From Pleuronectes platessa (Eukaryota > Chordata > Actinopteri > Pleuronectiformes > Pleuronectidae), in assembly GCF_947347685.1 (NCBI RefSeq), contig NC_070632.1:4367105-4431104 (forward strand): 64,000 nucleotides of DNA, in the 5' to 3' direction. A program made the translations under genes and the position numbers. The notes below the pieces were generated by a model. That model worked only from the letters and a program-made list of their open reading frames with translations, made no database searches and was not told where the DNA came from. Each line of letters begins with the position of its first letter. Within the stretch, counting starts at the first letter, position 1. Of the stretch, positions 48,750 to 59,654 are shown piece by piece.

Positions 48750-49523
48750 GGCGCTCCTCTGAACCAGGTCCAGCTTCAGATACCAAGTGTGTGAGTGAGA
48801 GCTACTCGTACTAGAGACCTGTGGACGTGACTGACCTTCAATAGACACTCATTAAGTGCTGCAGCGTTACCTGATTTTGTCGTAATTATAATAATATTTG
48901 TTCATTTATTATGTAGAAAAAATTAAATAGTATCAAAAGGAATAATCTGAATAGGACTTTTTTACACTTTGGTTATTAATCATGTCACATTTGAATTAAT
49001 GAGCTTTGAAGATGCTTGTTACCTTTGCAGCTGTTTCCAGTCATAAAGAAGAGCTTCCACTGAGAACCTGGTGCTCACGCTCGACTATAACCTGCCTGTG
49101 ATTTCATTTGTCTTCCGTTTGTGCTCGAACCTTCCCAAGTGTTAGCTGAGTGTGTGAACAAAGCTGTGGAGGGCGGGATCGCATGAGCCGCTGTTTTGGA
49201 CTCGTAAATCGTATGGGGGGGGCGTGGCCTTGTATTTAATGTGCAGATGTGTGAACAGCATATATTTCACTTTTTTCCGGGGCTCTTATAGGCGTGCGAG
49301 TGGAGCTGGAGCGCTCTGTCTCTGTGAATCAAAGCTCATGCAAAGTTTTGCCAAAAATAAGAGAACGATAGTTTCATGTTTCAGCAGAAATCAACATAAT
49401 CAACCAACCTTTAAAAACCTGTCTCCTGACCAGTGTCTTCGATGGACGACACCATCTGGGCTCTGAAACCTCAGATGTTGAGAGCAGCATGAATGTAGAA
49501 GTTGATCAGAGCACCCAGATAGA
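48750..49523. other. No gene seen
   Basis: Unique AT-rich DNA. An 80-codon plus frame at 49224-49466 is unsupported. Confidence 0.5.
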
Positions 49524-49588
49524 CGTGTGTGTGTGTGTGTGTGTGTGTTTGTGTGTGTTTGTGTTTGTGTGTGTGTGTCTGTGTGTGT
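49524..49588. repeat. (TG)n imperfect microsatellite
   Basis: TG run with TTTG interruptions. Confidence 0.94.
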
Positions 49589-49670
49589 CTTGAAGGAGCA
49601 CGAGCTAGATGCACAAGATTTAATTAAGGTCTCCACACTGAGTGAAGCCTGTGGACTCTCACAGCGCTCT

Positions 49671-49686
49671 GGAAATCTTCCCCATC

Positions 49687-49754
<68 letters not shown>

Positions 49755-49940
49755 CCACTGCAGCTGTCCTGCAGCATTCTGACGGTTATGGAGTATGCAT
49801 ACAGAGTTCAATTTATTTTGTTGGGAAATATCACGTCATTATTTAGCACAACAAAGACACACATTTATCAACTCATCATTTAGAGTTTAAAGATATACAC
49901 ACTTCAGGAAGTGTCTGTATTTTCTGGAATGGTAGTACAA
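49671..49940 (+). repeat. Interspersed repeat with internal (CA)n, copy 2
   Basis: Inverted relative to 40470-40730. Shared landmarks include GGAAATCTTCCCCATCCTGC, the CA run (49690-49753), CATTCTGACGGTTATGGAGT and GTACAA at the end. It lacks the CCACCAGGGGGCG part found beyond copy 1. Confidence 0.88.
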
Positions 49941-50542
49941 TATGTTCCAATTGTTACTGATGCTCAAATTATACTCAGATATCAGCTGCAGAAACTACGA
50001 TGTGTAACTACACAAAGGACATAAATAGAGGTTTATTCCCCAGACAGCGCCCATCTCCATTAAGCACAACTCAAAAATATGAAAGCAGCTATGTACATAT
50101 TTCTTCATTAGATCGGCCGGCCCCCCTCGGGCTTCTTCACAAACAGTTTGCAGATGTTGTTAATCACTAAATGTAAATGTGCGTCTTGATCTTATCGTTG
50201 TGTTGTTTTGAATGTCGAAGGTGACAGAGAGAGAACACATATTGCTGCTGCTGCGTGTCCACTGGGTGATCCACCAGTTTGTCAGGCGGAGACAGTAACG
50301 CAGCTTGTGTCAACACGACGAGGAGGTTTCCAGCTGTGACACCAACAAGACGCACGTGCACATCCAGAGCTCACATCAGGCTGAGGCTGGAGAAACTCAG
50401 AACCCAAGGGTGGAAAGGTCAAGATCATTTATTTCACCACTTACATGTGACGTGCCAGAAGAATTAGTAATGTGCATACACAGTGATACTAGAAATTAAT
50501 TTGATCCAACAAAACAGGACGTAGTATCTCAGTGTGTGGTCC

Positions 50543-50544
<2 letters not shown>
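49941..50544. other. No gene seen
   Basis: Unique sequence. Two overlapping plus frames at 50279-50499 have no motif. Confidence 0.5.

Positions 50545-50617
<73 letters not shown>
50545..50617. repeat. (GT)n microsatellite
   Basis: Perfect GT run of about 36 repeats. A weaker TG tract lies at 50740-50788. Confidence 0.98.
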
Positions 50618-50619
<2 letters not shown>

Positions 50620-50879
50620 GTGAAGACCCGAGGGGAGTTTGAATATAACAGATATGAAACGAGGCATTAATTGAGCTTCAAACTAAAGGGAACAGAGGGA
50701 GCTGGGGGAAGGGGAAGAGTTGGAGGGAAATATAGAGCGTGAGTGTGTGTTTGTGTGTATGTCTGTGTGTGTGTGTGTTTGTGTGTGTGCGAGGGAGAGA
50801 GAGTGACATGAGGAGGAAAATGAGGGTTGAGCGAGAAAGAAACGCAGAGACAGACAGATGCAGCGAGAGAGAAATAGAA

Positions 50880-50965
50880 TCCTGCTGAAGGGAATAACAG
50901 CAAGTGATGCTCATTAAAACTGATTATTAAAGCAGTAACACTGAAGAGCTGCATTCAGGCATAGC
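50880..50965. promoter_or_regulatory. Candidate conserved noncoding element
   Basis: AACAGCAAGTGATGCTCATT and AAACTGATTATTAAAGCAG lie between low-complexity tracts. Weak, motif-based call. Confidence 0.25.
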
Positions 50966-50979
50966 CACAACATCCCCAA

Positions 50980-50985
<6 letters not shown>

Positions 50986-51027
<42 letters not shown>
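50986..51027. repeat. (GT)n microsatellite
   Basis: Perfect GT run of about 20 repeats. Confidence 0.97.
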
Positions 51028-51029
<2 letters not shown>

Positions 51030-51229
51030 GGTGCATCTGTTGTTACTACACACCGACAGCCACTGAAGTATTACGCTGGTAGAATACATGCAGTGAAAAC
51101 CTGCAGCTCATTTTGGTAAATTAAACATTTACTGTGTTCGTAAATTGTTTCAGTGTCTCTCCTTCTTGTGTGTGTGTTGTTTATGTGTGAGTGAGCGACG
51201 CTGTCCCGTCAACAAGTGTTGTCAACCTG

Positions 51230-51480
51230 CACGTTAGTGAGGAACTCGACCCGACCGCCTCATGGCTCATCGTGGGGAGATTCAATGTCGGAAAGGATTA
51301 TGTTAAAATGACTGGATTAGTTTGACGTAATCTGTGTAACCATCAGTGACGTCAAATTACATTAGGACTAATCAATGCTGTCATTATGTCTGTGTCAATG
51401 TAAATCTGAGGGGATTAGCCTAGCGCAGCATAATTCAAATATCAAATAGGGCACTGTTCAATGTAGCTTGATATATAGGA
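51230..51480. promoter_or_regulatory. Candidate enhancer with three GGATTA sites and a perfect CRE
   Basis: GGATTA occurs at 51295-51300, 51314-51319 and 51412-51417, the site preferred by K50 homeodomains (OTX, PITX, CRX, GSC). A perfect palindromic CRE, TGACGTCA, lies at 51347-51354 and a near-CRE, TGACGTAA, at 51323-51330. CTAATCA at 51368-51374 is a further homeodomain-type core. The block is complex and non-repetitive and has no open frame. Enhancer function and conservation are inferred, not shown. Confidence 0.45.
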
Positions 51481-54339
51481 AGTTGGTTTAGTATAAGATA
51501 ATTATGAATTGTGACTTATAGAGAAGGGGAGAGATTAATTAAGTTTGTACTTCTCACTACTTTGAATGAATAAACGAATGAATGAAGTCACTGTTGTTAG
51601 GATGCCATTGTGAGGGACCAGAAAGATCAAAGGAATTAAAGCAATTCCCAGTATCATATCAACCTATATGCAGATGACACCTCAGTTACATAAAAACACA
51701 AAGTGACATTTTCAGAACTTTATTCCTTCTTTTTTTTTTTTACTTTGGGCAAGCTAGCACGTCTCCAACTGCGTCCAGTCTTAATGCTAAGCTAGGCTAA
51801 TCATCTCCTGGCTCCAGCTCTGTATGTGATCCAACAACGTGAGAGAGCTGTCAATCATCTCCCATCAAGCAAGTGAGAAGGCAAATAAAACCATTAGCTT
51901 CCTCTGGTGAAGTGAATCACAGCTTGGCTTCACATGGACCTGCCATATTTGCTTTTTGCATTCGTGGGCCTTAACTTGAGCCTGATTTTGGATTATACAC
52001 AAATCAGCCATTGAGAGCACATCAGCTGTTTTAGACTATCTGCTACATATTTTAAATTTTTAAAGCTTGTTAAAACCTTGTGATATTTATAGTCAAAGAA
52101 TTGTTCTTTTCCAGGATATGAACAGTGCAGCAGGAACAAGCCTCAAAGAAAAGCTACGGTAATATCAGTGGACAACAGTCTTCTCCAATCCCCGCAGCCC
52201 TAGATCATCGGCTGCACCGCGACCCAGAGTCACTAAAGTGAGGGTTTCTGTTTCCAACACACAACAAAATATTGCTTTCTCTGAAATGTAAAAATAATAA
52301 ATGTTTCTCGGAGGGTTTAGGCTATATTCAGTGCCCAGAATTCATTACTTTGATCAAATAAGGGTCTTGTTTTTCTGTTGGTTTTTCTTTTTTACTGTAG
52401 TTAATAAGAGAGAATTCAGCCGTTTGGACAGAACAAGTCGTGTCTGCTTTGAGGATCGACTCCACTTGTTCATATGAGGCAGATATGGACGTGACCACTT
52501 CACTTACATCACCCACTCACAGATACAAGCAAGGTTTCTAATCTACAGGCTTTCATAAGAAAAATGATTTGTTACTGCATGAGTTAAAATCACTAAGTAT
52601 CCTTGAGCTCAGACAGCAACAATAGATGAAGTCACTGATGACGTGAGCAGCTTAGAGGAGCAGATGTCTTATGGAACCTTGACAGTGTGGGTGACAGAGT
52701 TAAACAGATTACATTTTTTGTGTATTAAAATCCACAGCTGCCATGTGGCTGATTATTTCAACATTATGTATCTCTCAGTATATAATATTTCTAATTTTGA
52801 ATTCTTGTAGTTGTCCCAATCAGATGGTCCGAATGTACCCAAAACCCAATTTGACAACGTTGGATTATTGTGTATTTTGCATTATTATCAGTGGCAAAAA
52901 TAAACAGTCGTGTACTTTCACTTTCTTTCTATTTTATTCTAATTCATACACATAAACACATTTAAGAGTATTTTTCTGCAAAAGGTTTGGTTTTAGTTTA
53001 GTCGCCCAACACTGGCCTTGTGATGAGGAACTTTTTATATAATAATAAAACATTTAATTGATGCAACAGATTTTGTTACTTACAACATTAAAAACTGTTT
53101 TGTTCCAGTTTCAATTGGAGCTACATTTTTGCTTTGAGCCATTTTCATATCTTGCCTTGAGAGTCTGTATTTCTGTCCTTTCACTTTGATGATTTGGGTA
53201 AAACAAATCACACTTAAATATGAATAATGAAATAATAATTCATTTTATTTATAAAGAACTATTCAAGCATGTGCTCAAAGGGCTTTCTAAGTGAAAAGAA
53301 AATGGTAGAAATTCCATTCAGAAACCGTTTTGAAAACACAATAGCATTTATTTATAGGACTTTGTAAGTACAACAATGTTCTTAATTTTCCAAATACCTT
53401 TTCATCAAGGGCATTTAAAAAAATGACTCAAATTTCAAAGAAGGTGAAAGTTTGAATCAGCTCTAATTAAAAAAAGAACTGATGTCCTCAGTCTCTGTCG
53501 GAGGAATTTTCACCAACACTGGAAACATTGTTTAAGAAAACAAACCTGTCTGAGCAACGATCACAAATAAGCAAACAACTTGAAAGTTTTGAATTTAATG
53601 AGTTCCTGATATTTCTGTCTAGTCAAGATGTGCTGTGACATTTGAAATGATTATATAATGATAATAACCACAGTTTCAGAGCGACATGTCTCTACTGTCC
53701 CTAAAGTCAGTATTTAAATCTGTCCCCCTGGTGACGGGAACCTTTGTGGAGTAAAAAATTAAAAAAGACTGATACATATTTTCAGAAACAACATGGAGTC
53801 AGAGGACGATGATGCTGCTGCTGTCGGCTGCTAACACACTGGAGAACAGATGTTGAGCTGTCGTGATGTTACAGCTCTACACCTGTGAAGTTTGACATAC
53901 ACCGCACTCTTTAACATGGGATTTGTACCTCTATGTGTGTACTGTGTGTGTAATTAATATGTCTGAATAGATGTGTGTACTAATACTGCATTAATAAACA
54001 GGCTTCAGTTCAAATCTAATTAAAAATACACTTGAAGAAAGAACAGCTCCTTCCACCTGAGGTGCACGTTTAATTCTCTACAGGAGGTGAAACGAGAGAG
54101 AAACATGTTCACTGTCATGTGAACCTATACCGTGTCACATGTAACATGCGTGTGTTTGAGGCTGCAGGTCACCTCCAGCAGCTTTTGACTAGTATGTGAT
54201 GTCTACACTCATTTATTCACAACCTAGAATATCAGCAGCATATCATTATTCATCAGCAGTTCATCAATAATCCTCTCCCCTCTTCATATAAGCTCATTTA
54301 CTCTTCACGTTCTATTTGCTCCCCCCCCTCCTCTTCGCT
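51481..54339. other. No gene seen; AT-rich desert
   Basis: AT-rich DNA. 53225-53310 (CATTTTATTTATAAAG then GTGCTCAAAGGGCTTTCTAA) resembles fish CTTTATTT-type repeats. No other supported features and no frame above about 70 codons. Confidence 0.5.
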
Positions 54340-54520
54340 CCTTCTCTCCTGTTTGACCCCCGTGCTCCTGTTTGAATCCTCAGTGATGGCTGTTAACTCG
54401 GACAAGCCCTCGCAGCGCACGGGGGAATTGATGGGGAGCTTATGCTATTTGCTGTTACGTTATTGGCTCGGACGCAGAAGTGGTGCGTGCGCTTCTTCAG
54501 GATCAGATCCAGAGTCACGG
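54340..54520. promoter_or_regulatory. Candidate conserved noncoding element
   Basis: CpG-containing complex block with GGAATTGATGGGGAGCTTAT and TACGTTATTGGCTC. A 76-codon frame is open across it but has no splice support. Confidence 0.28.
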
Positions 54521-55249
54521 AAGAGAGAAGAGAGAACGGCTCCCGAAAGGAGAAGGGAAGAGAAATCACACGTTTGCACTTGAGTTCGGTGACTAATTAA
54601 AGAACGTGTTTGGTTTGATAACCAGTGAGAAGACTCGGGAAACGTCTGGAAGGACGGTTAGAGTTTCCAGAGGAGGAAGACAAACTGATTTCAGATACAT
54701 GCTTTCTGAGTTTGTAGTTTAACATATGCAGCAGGAGGACGTTTGGGAAAATGAGAGGAACATTCAGACGAGGGCGGAGGACATGATGTATAACAAAGCT
54801 TGAGATCTCTGTCTGCGTCTCTTTGTCGTCCTGATAATCATATTCTTTTAGTTTCGCTTCTTCCGTCCTGCATGTTAGAAACATTCAAAGGTTTATATTC
54901 TCTTGTAGGGTTGGAGGCAGAGGACGTCCTAAGCACAGACATTAATGTTTACCTCTAGTTTGCTCTTTATTAATAACCATGTGCTGTATTTGGATGCTGA
55001 AATATTCCTTCACAGCCTTTTTGAACTCTGTTACTGTGATGATCCTCCTACACACCAGGTTCACATCCTGACCTGACTGCAGTGACCAGCACTCTGCCTG
55101 GACCTCACAATATTCTACCTCACAATAATATAAATGCAATATAGGTTCGATTTTCTGAGATTTTCACAATTTTCCGAGAAAATTATTCTGGAAAGTGATG
55201 AAAAATGTTTTAAGGACATATATTTAGAAGGCTGATATCTATGAGTGTG
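54521..55249. other. No gene seen
   Basis: Unique DNA, AT-rich. Two minus frames (54597-54884 and 54942-55139) lack motifs. Confidence 0.5.
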
Positions 55250-55405
55250 TTACATGTGTTGCAGCTTCATTAAATTGAAGGCGACCGTTGGCGGAGGTTT
55301 AAATCTACTGACACTTATTCTCGTATTCGAAGGAATCGGCCAAAAAAGTGGGTTTGGTGCAGATGAATTTTATATTATAATCCAGCCCTCACTCTCTTTC
55401 TCATT

Positions 55406-55461
<56 letters not shown>

Positions 55462-55590
55462 CCACATCGTTTGCTGGAATCAAATCTGTGCACTATCCAC
55501 CTGGAAATAAAACGATGCAAATAGCAACAAAAGCTTTTTGTGCGGCGCTGAGAACAATAAAAGGAATCGAAAGCAGGAATACCATGCATA
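55250..55590. promoter_or_regulatory. Candidate conserved element pair around a (CA)n tract
   Basis: Complex blocks at 55250-55395 (GCTTCATTAAATTGAAGGCG, GGTTTAAATCTACTG) and 55465-55590 (CTGGAATCAAATC, AAACGATGCAAATAGCAACA, GAACAATAAAAGG) flank a CA run at 55409-55459. ATGCAAAT is a perfect octamer (POU) site and GAACAATAAA contains a SOX-type ACAAT core. Conservation is untested. Confidence 0.42.
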
Positions 55591-55591
55591 A

Positions 55592-55610
55592 CCCCCCCCC
55601 CCCCCCCCCC
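55592..55610. repeat. (C)19 homopolymer
   Basis: First of eight plus-strand C runs of at least 14 bases between 55.6 and 61.0 kb. Confidence 0.97.
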
Positions 55611-55699
55611 TTTCCCCTCTTCCCCTCTTTCTCATCTGTCCATCCCCTCTCCTCCTTTTCTCTTTCCCTCCTCCATCCCCATCTCAGCTCAAAAGGTTA

Positions 55700-55991
55700 G
55701 TAAATGTCAGATGGGAGTTGTCATCATCTTCCATGGCGTCATCTTTCTTCATAGAACCACTGTCCGTCCGTGTGTGGGGAAGTTGAAGGGGACACAACTG
55801 AACGGAATGAAAGGGAACAGGATATTGAAAATGGGAAATCACTGCTCGCTACAAAGCGCAGACACACACACACACACACGCAGACACACACACGCACACT
55901 CATTCATGCACATGAGAGAATGACTTGAAATGCAGCTGAGGAGGAACAGGGTACACTTCACGCCTCACACTTTGTCTCCCCCCCCCCCCCC
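55700..55991. other. No gene seen; CA-rich tract and (C)14
   Basis: CA-rich stretch at 55861-55902 and 14 C at 55978-55991. No gene signals. Confidence 0.6.
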
Positions 55992-55999
55992 TCTCTCTC

Positions 56000-56310
56000 G
56001 TTTCGCCTCCTGTCACTTCCTCGTGTGTTCATCACGAAGACGACGCACAACTTCAGTGAACGACTTAGCGTCAGTGCAGCTGCTTGTGACTTTTTTCCAG
56101 TTCCCACGCGCTCACGGTTTTATCTCCTTCGTCTCGCGGCCGCGTCTTCATCAGCGGCTGCGTCCGCCTCTCCATATTTTATGACTAATAGAAGGAGCAG
56201 GCCTTTGTGGTGATGACAAATCCCCACACTCAGACAGTTTTACAGCCCCTAAAGAGCCCCATGACAAACGACTGGGCTGTAAACCTAATATTCCAATGCC
56301 GCGTGTTATT
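56000..56310. promoter_or_regulatory. Candidate conserved element with CpG-rich start
   Basis: 56020-56165 has many CpG sites (including GCGGCCGC at 56138-56145), unusual for this window. 56165-56310 is complex sequence with ATATTTTATGACTAATAGAA, CCTAAAGAGCCCC and GTAAACCTAATATTCC. It could be the edge of a CpG island or an enhancer. No open frame of note. Confidence 0.4.
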
Positions 56311-56317
56311 GTAATGG

Positions 56318-56351
56318 TGCGTGTGTGTGTGTGTGTCTTTGTGTGTGTGAG
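56318..56351. repeat. (TG)n microsatellite
   Basis: Short TG run interrupted by CTT. Confidence 0.92.
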
Positions 56352-56689
56352 TGAATATTTAGGAGATGTTGAGTATTGCTTATCTCCGCCAATTATGAAA
56401 GTGCTTTAGCATCAAAAACAAATCTCAGTCCAGACACACACGCCCACTCACAGAGAGGTTTATTTACTGATGAGGCAGTGTGTCTGTTTTACTGTCACAT
56501 GCACATGTTCAATGATACAATAATAACACACACATCAATGTACGCACAAGGCCTCACACGTGTACACAAACATCTGTGTCTCACTGTGGGTTGAAACGGC
56601 TGCGTTGGGTATTTTGCTAGAAAATAAAAGAAAGAAGAAAACCCTGTGATATTAAATCCTTTTTAAAAATGAAGCTAAACTCTATAGAT

Positions 56690-56765
56690 CGCCCTCTGGT
56701 GGCTGTCAGCAGTACAGGTCATAAGCCACGCCTCCTCCATGTTAATGCAGGGACAAGGAGTCAGA
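56690..56765. repeat. Interspersed repeat with CGCCCTCTGGTGGC box
   Basis: CGCCCTCTGGTGGCTG, then ACAGGTCATAAGCCACGCCT and CCATGTTAATG. This is the opposite orientation of the family at 40390-40465 and 60505-60615. Confidence 0.75.
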
Positions 56766-57060
56766 GCAAATGAAATCCTTTTCTTTGGGTAACACCACGG
56801 CACCTTGAACTAATCCTTAAATATAACGCATACAAATTGTATTTCTGGTTTAATACACACTTTCCTAAAATGTGTGCTCTCACGATTTGTTAGTTGACAT
56901 GAAATGTTTTCGCTTTATATTGAGATTTAAATCAGTTGTGTTTTTCACGTCATAAATCATGAGCAGAGTACTTCATCGATACGCCCCCCCCCCGCCTGCC
57001 TCCAACACACACACTGTCCCCCCCCCCCCCCCAATCTTACAGTGTATATGTCTCACACCT
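56766..57060. repeat. AT-rich DNA ending in two poly-C runs
   Basis: C-rich runs at 56984-56993 and 57018-57032 follow AT-rich unique sequence. No gene. Confidence 0.8.
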
Positions 57061-57180
57061 TTTCTTTCCTTACTCGTCCATAATCCCCAAATGGCTGCAC
57101 GCCGTTATTTCCCCCGAGGGCCGGTGAGCCAGGCACCGCTGTGGGAATGCATTAACTTCCAGATCTGTTGACGCACGCTC
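57061..57180. promoter_or_regulatory. Candidate conserved noncoding element
   Basis: CCATAATCCCCAAATGGC, GGGAATGCATTAACTTCCAG in complex, CpG-containing sequence between poly-C runs. Motif evidence only. Confidence 0.32.
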
Positions 57181-57212
57181 AACCAAAAAGCAATAACCTG
57201 CGTGGGGTCATT

Positions 57213-57230
57213 CCCCCCCCCCCCCCCCCC
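57213..57230. repeat. (C)18 homopolymer
   Basis: Uninterrupted C run. Confidence 0.97.
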
Positions 57231-57239
57231 TTTCCGCTC

Positions 57240-57435
57240 ATTTTTCCCGAGGTCGATCTGAATTGCCTTTCCGTGCCCGTGTGATTATCTTCTGTTTAAC
57301 ATGGGAATTATGAGAATTACACACATTACCGCGGTGCAGCGTTCCTCGACAAGATTAAAAACCAGCTGCTCCGGGAGAGGGAGGAAGACCCGGAGGACGG
57401 AACCACCCGGAGTGACGGCCGAGCTTTACAGGTCT
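57240..57435. promoter_or_regulatory. Candidate conserved element with coding-like frame
   Basis: Complex sequence with GTGATTATCTTCTGTTTAAC and AATTATGAGAATTACACAC. From about 57302 one plus frame without a start codon reads protein-like (includes AAFLDKIKNQLLREREEDPE) up to a TAA at 57432, but no acceptor with a pyrimidine tract precedes it. An overlapping 105-codon ATG frame begins at 57301. I cannot tell an exon from a noncoding element here and favour the latter. Confidence 0.28.
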
Positions 57436-57658
57436 AATAATAACATGAAGCCTGGAACTGGTTCGTGTATGAGTTACAGTTTGAGGACGGTAATCATCAA
57501 TCCTCTGTGTTTGTTCAATGTGATTTCAAAAACCTTAAAAGTCCCAAAACACCCAACAGGCAACTTGTTCAAATTTATTCTCGATGCCTGGAGTCTTCTG
57601 TTGGAGGAATTGATTTAATACTAACAAGGTGCTAACCCTCCTTCTCCTGACCCCCCCG

Positions 57659-57680
57659 CCCCCCCCCCCCCCCCCCCCCC
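57659..57680. repeat. (C)22 homopolymer
   Basis: C run preceded by CCCCCCCG. Confidence 0.95.
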
Positions 57681-57824
57681 GCCCCGATGCCTCCTGCTAA
57701 CAACACCCAACACACAGATAAGGAAACAACTCGTTTGACAAATTTGCAGCTTTAATCTGTGACTTGTTCTTTGTGCAGTATCCTCACTAAACACGGGAAA
57801 AACCAACACTGACTGTTTTGTTAA

Positions 57825-58235
57825 AGAGCCGGGAGAAGCTCACTCAGCCAGAGGGGGACCCCCCCGGTAACATCACCCTGAAAGGCAGACGCCATGTTCC
57901 CTCTGGGCGCCGCCTGCTGCCTGGAGCCTGGAGCTTACCACGGGGCGGCTCGATTAAACGACTGGTGCAAACGGCTGTGAAACCTCCCTCCTCTCAATCT
58001 GATCCGGACTCATTGAATTATCAGAGTCAGAAGAGGAGCGTTTTCCAGCCAGTGGCACGAGACAGTTCATTAAAGAGCCGGTCGCCGCCTTGTTACCCAG
58101 GCACCGCCCGGGGATCCATGTGCAATGGGCCTTTTGGGTTTATGGCGACGGAGGGAGAGAGGGAGGGAGAGGCTGACAAACTAATTGAGCGTCTCCAATT
58201 ATCGTCCCGATCGCCTCGTGGTCGGTGAGAGGGCG
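57825..58235. promoter_or_regulatory. Candidate conserved, CpG-containing block
   Basis: Complex sequence with GGCTCGATTAAACGACTG, GAGACAGTTCATTAAAGAGC, GGGCCTTTTGGGTTTATGG and ACAAACTAATTGAGCGTC. TAAAGAGCCGG occurs twice (57821 and 58071). A 136-codon plus frame is open from 57818 but has no motif, and the block ends in GTGAGAGG, a possible donor. Noncoding regulatory DNA seems likelier than an exon. Confidence 0.35.
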
Positions 58236-58276
58236 AGCCGGCAGAACACAGAGATCCTCCCTGTGAACAATTAGAG

Positions 58277-58281
<5 letters not shown>

Positions 58282-58307
<26 letters not shown>
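58282..58307. repeat. (C)26 homopolymer
   Basis: Uninterrupted run of 26 C. Confidence 0.97.
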
Positions 58308-58633
58308 GCTCATCACCGTCAGCTGGACAGGACGCAGCTTCATTGTTTCCAGCAGATGCTCTCGCAGACGACTTTGTGACAAGAGCAATGATCGGAGGCT
58401 CCTCACCTCTCGTCAGCAGAAAAGCTAATTCGTTTATTCCTCCCTCTTCTCCTCTATTGACACCTGATAGACTTTGATGTGTCGGTGTAATTGAATTATA
58501 GCGTTCATACCACACCCTAACACGAAAAGACCTCGTGGCTGTTCAGCGTCTCACACACAGTCATTACAACACAATCTCTGGCGCTGTGCCTGTTTTTAAT
58601 TCTCTGTAATTGCTCCTCTCTCTTTCCATCAAT

Positions 58634-58675
58634 CCCGTCTTTTCTTCTTCTTCTTCTTCTTCTTCTTCCTCTTCG
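58634..58675. repeat. (TTC)n repeat
   Basis: TTC units running into CTCTTCGTCTCC. Confidence 0.94.
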
Positions 58676-58709
58676 TCTCCACCCGAGCCTGTCGCTCCTC
58701 CTCGCCACA

Positions 58710-58905
58710 CTGCATGTGAAGAATTAGGCGCACTAACGCTGGCCCTAATTGGCTGTCACTATGTGCTCGAAAATGTGAAGCCACTTCCCAGATATAATCA
58801 TGTTTACACGCGAGCGCCGGGTGCCAGACGGCCGGGCTCGTCTCCGTCGAGCTTGTTTAGGAAGTAATTTACTGTAAAATTGCCGATGATAGTCCGTCAC
58901 ACAGG
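58710..58905. promoter_or_regulatory. Candidate conserved noncoding element
   Basis: One of the stronger candidates. It contains GTGAAGAATTAGGCGCACTA, GCCCTAATTGGCTGTCAC, AGATATAATCATGTTTACAC and GAAGTAATTTACTG in CpG-containing complex sequence. GTTTAC is a FOX-type core and CTAATTGG and GAATTAG are homeodomain-type cores. No alignment possible. Confidence 0.42.
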
Positions 58906-58907
58906 GA

Positions 58908-58920
58908 GGGGGGGGGGGGG
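58908..58920. repeat. (G)13 run
   Basis: Uninterrupted G run. A (TTTA)n run follows at 58983-59006. Confidence 0.95.
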
Positions 58921-59029
58921 AGGAAGCAGCGCAGTGTAAAATGGGCGCTGGTGAGATACCACGACTTCCTCGGCTCGTGGGTTATTTATTTATTTATTTA
59001 TTTATTCATCTGATTCTCTTCCTCGCTGA

Positions 59030-59310
59030 TGGTTTTCCAAGCTTTAATATCAACCTCGTTATCACCGAGTCATCCTAACTGCTTTAATGAAGTGTAAATA
59101 GACTTTAACAGTTTATCATGACATTAACGCATGAGATGGATTACGGGACGTCCAGGCGACATCATCACTTTGCTGGTACATTTGTTTACATGCGTTTTTT
59201 CCTCCCGCTTCAATTTATCAGACTAATTGGACGAGATCAAACGCTGCCATTTGAGGGAACAACAAATCAAGATGCATCTTCAAAAGGAAAAGAAGAACAC
59301 AAACGCACGG
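59030..59310. promoter_or_regulatory. Candidate conserved noncoding element
   Basis: Contains AGCTTTAATATCAACC, ACTGCTTTAATGAAGTG, CATTTGTTTACATGCG (FOX-type core) and ATCAGACTAATTGGACG. Complex, mostly unique sequence with no useful frame. Confidence 0.4.
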
Positions 59311-59399
59311 GCTCATAATTCATCCGTCACTGCACCTCCTCTCAGCTTTAAACACCTCCACGGCAGAGCGATCAAATGTTACTTCAAATAAAGCCGTCA

Positions 59400-59640
59400 C
59401 GCTCTGTCCTGTGCTTTGCAGGTGCAGTTTTTCCATAAGTGTCAGGAGACTTCAGATTAAGAGCGTCTTCATTCGGAGGCACGGTGACTGGAGGGCAGCG
59501 CTCCCACCAACACATTCCTTATTTACCGGCCCTGTTAATTCCCGTTCCCGGCACAGCGAGAGTTGGGGGCCACTTGAGAAGTCTGCACACTGTGAAGCAG
59601 ACCTGACATTTCTCTTCTCTAATTGTGTTTTCTTCTCCCT
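59400..59640. promoter_or_regulatory. Candidate conserved noncoding element
   Basis: CCTTATTTACCGGCCCTG, GTTAATTCCCGTTCCCGG and TTCTCTAATTGTG in complex sequence. A TTTGCAG acceptor-like site at 59414-59420 is not matched by a good donor. Confidence 0.3.
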
Positions 59641-59654
59641 TTTGCTGGATTTCC

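Noticed and set aside
57301..57618. 105-codon ATG frame as a gene
   Set aside because: No motif; a different overlapping frame looks equally protein-like; lies in a candidate noncoding element.
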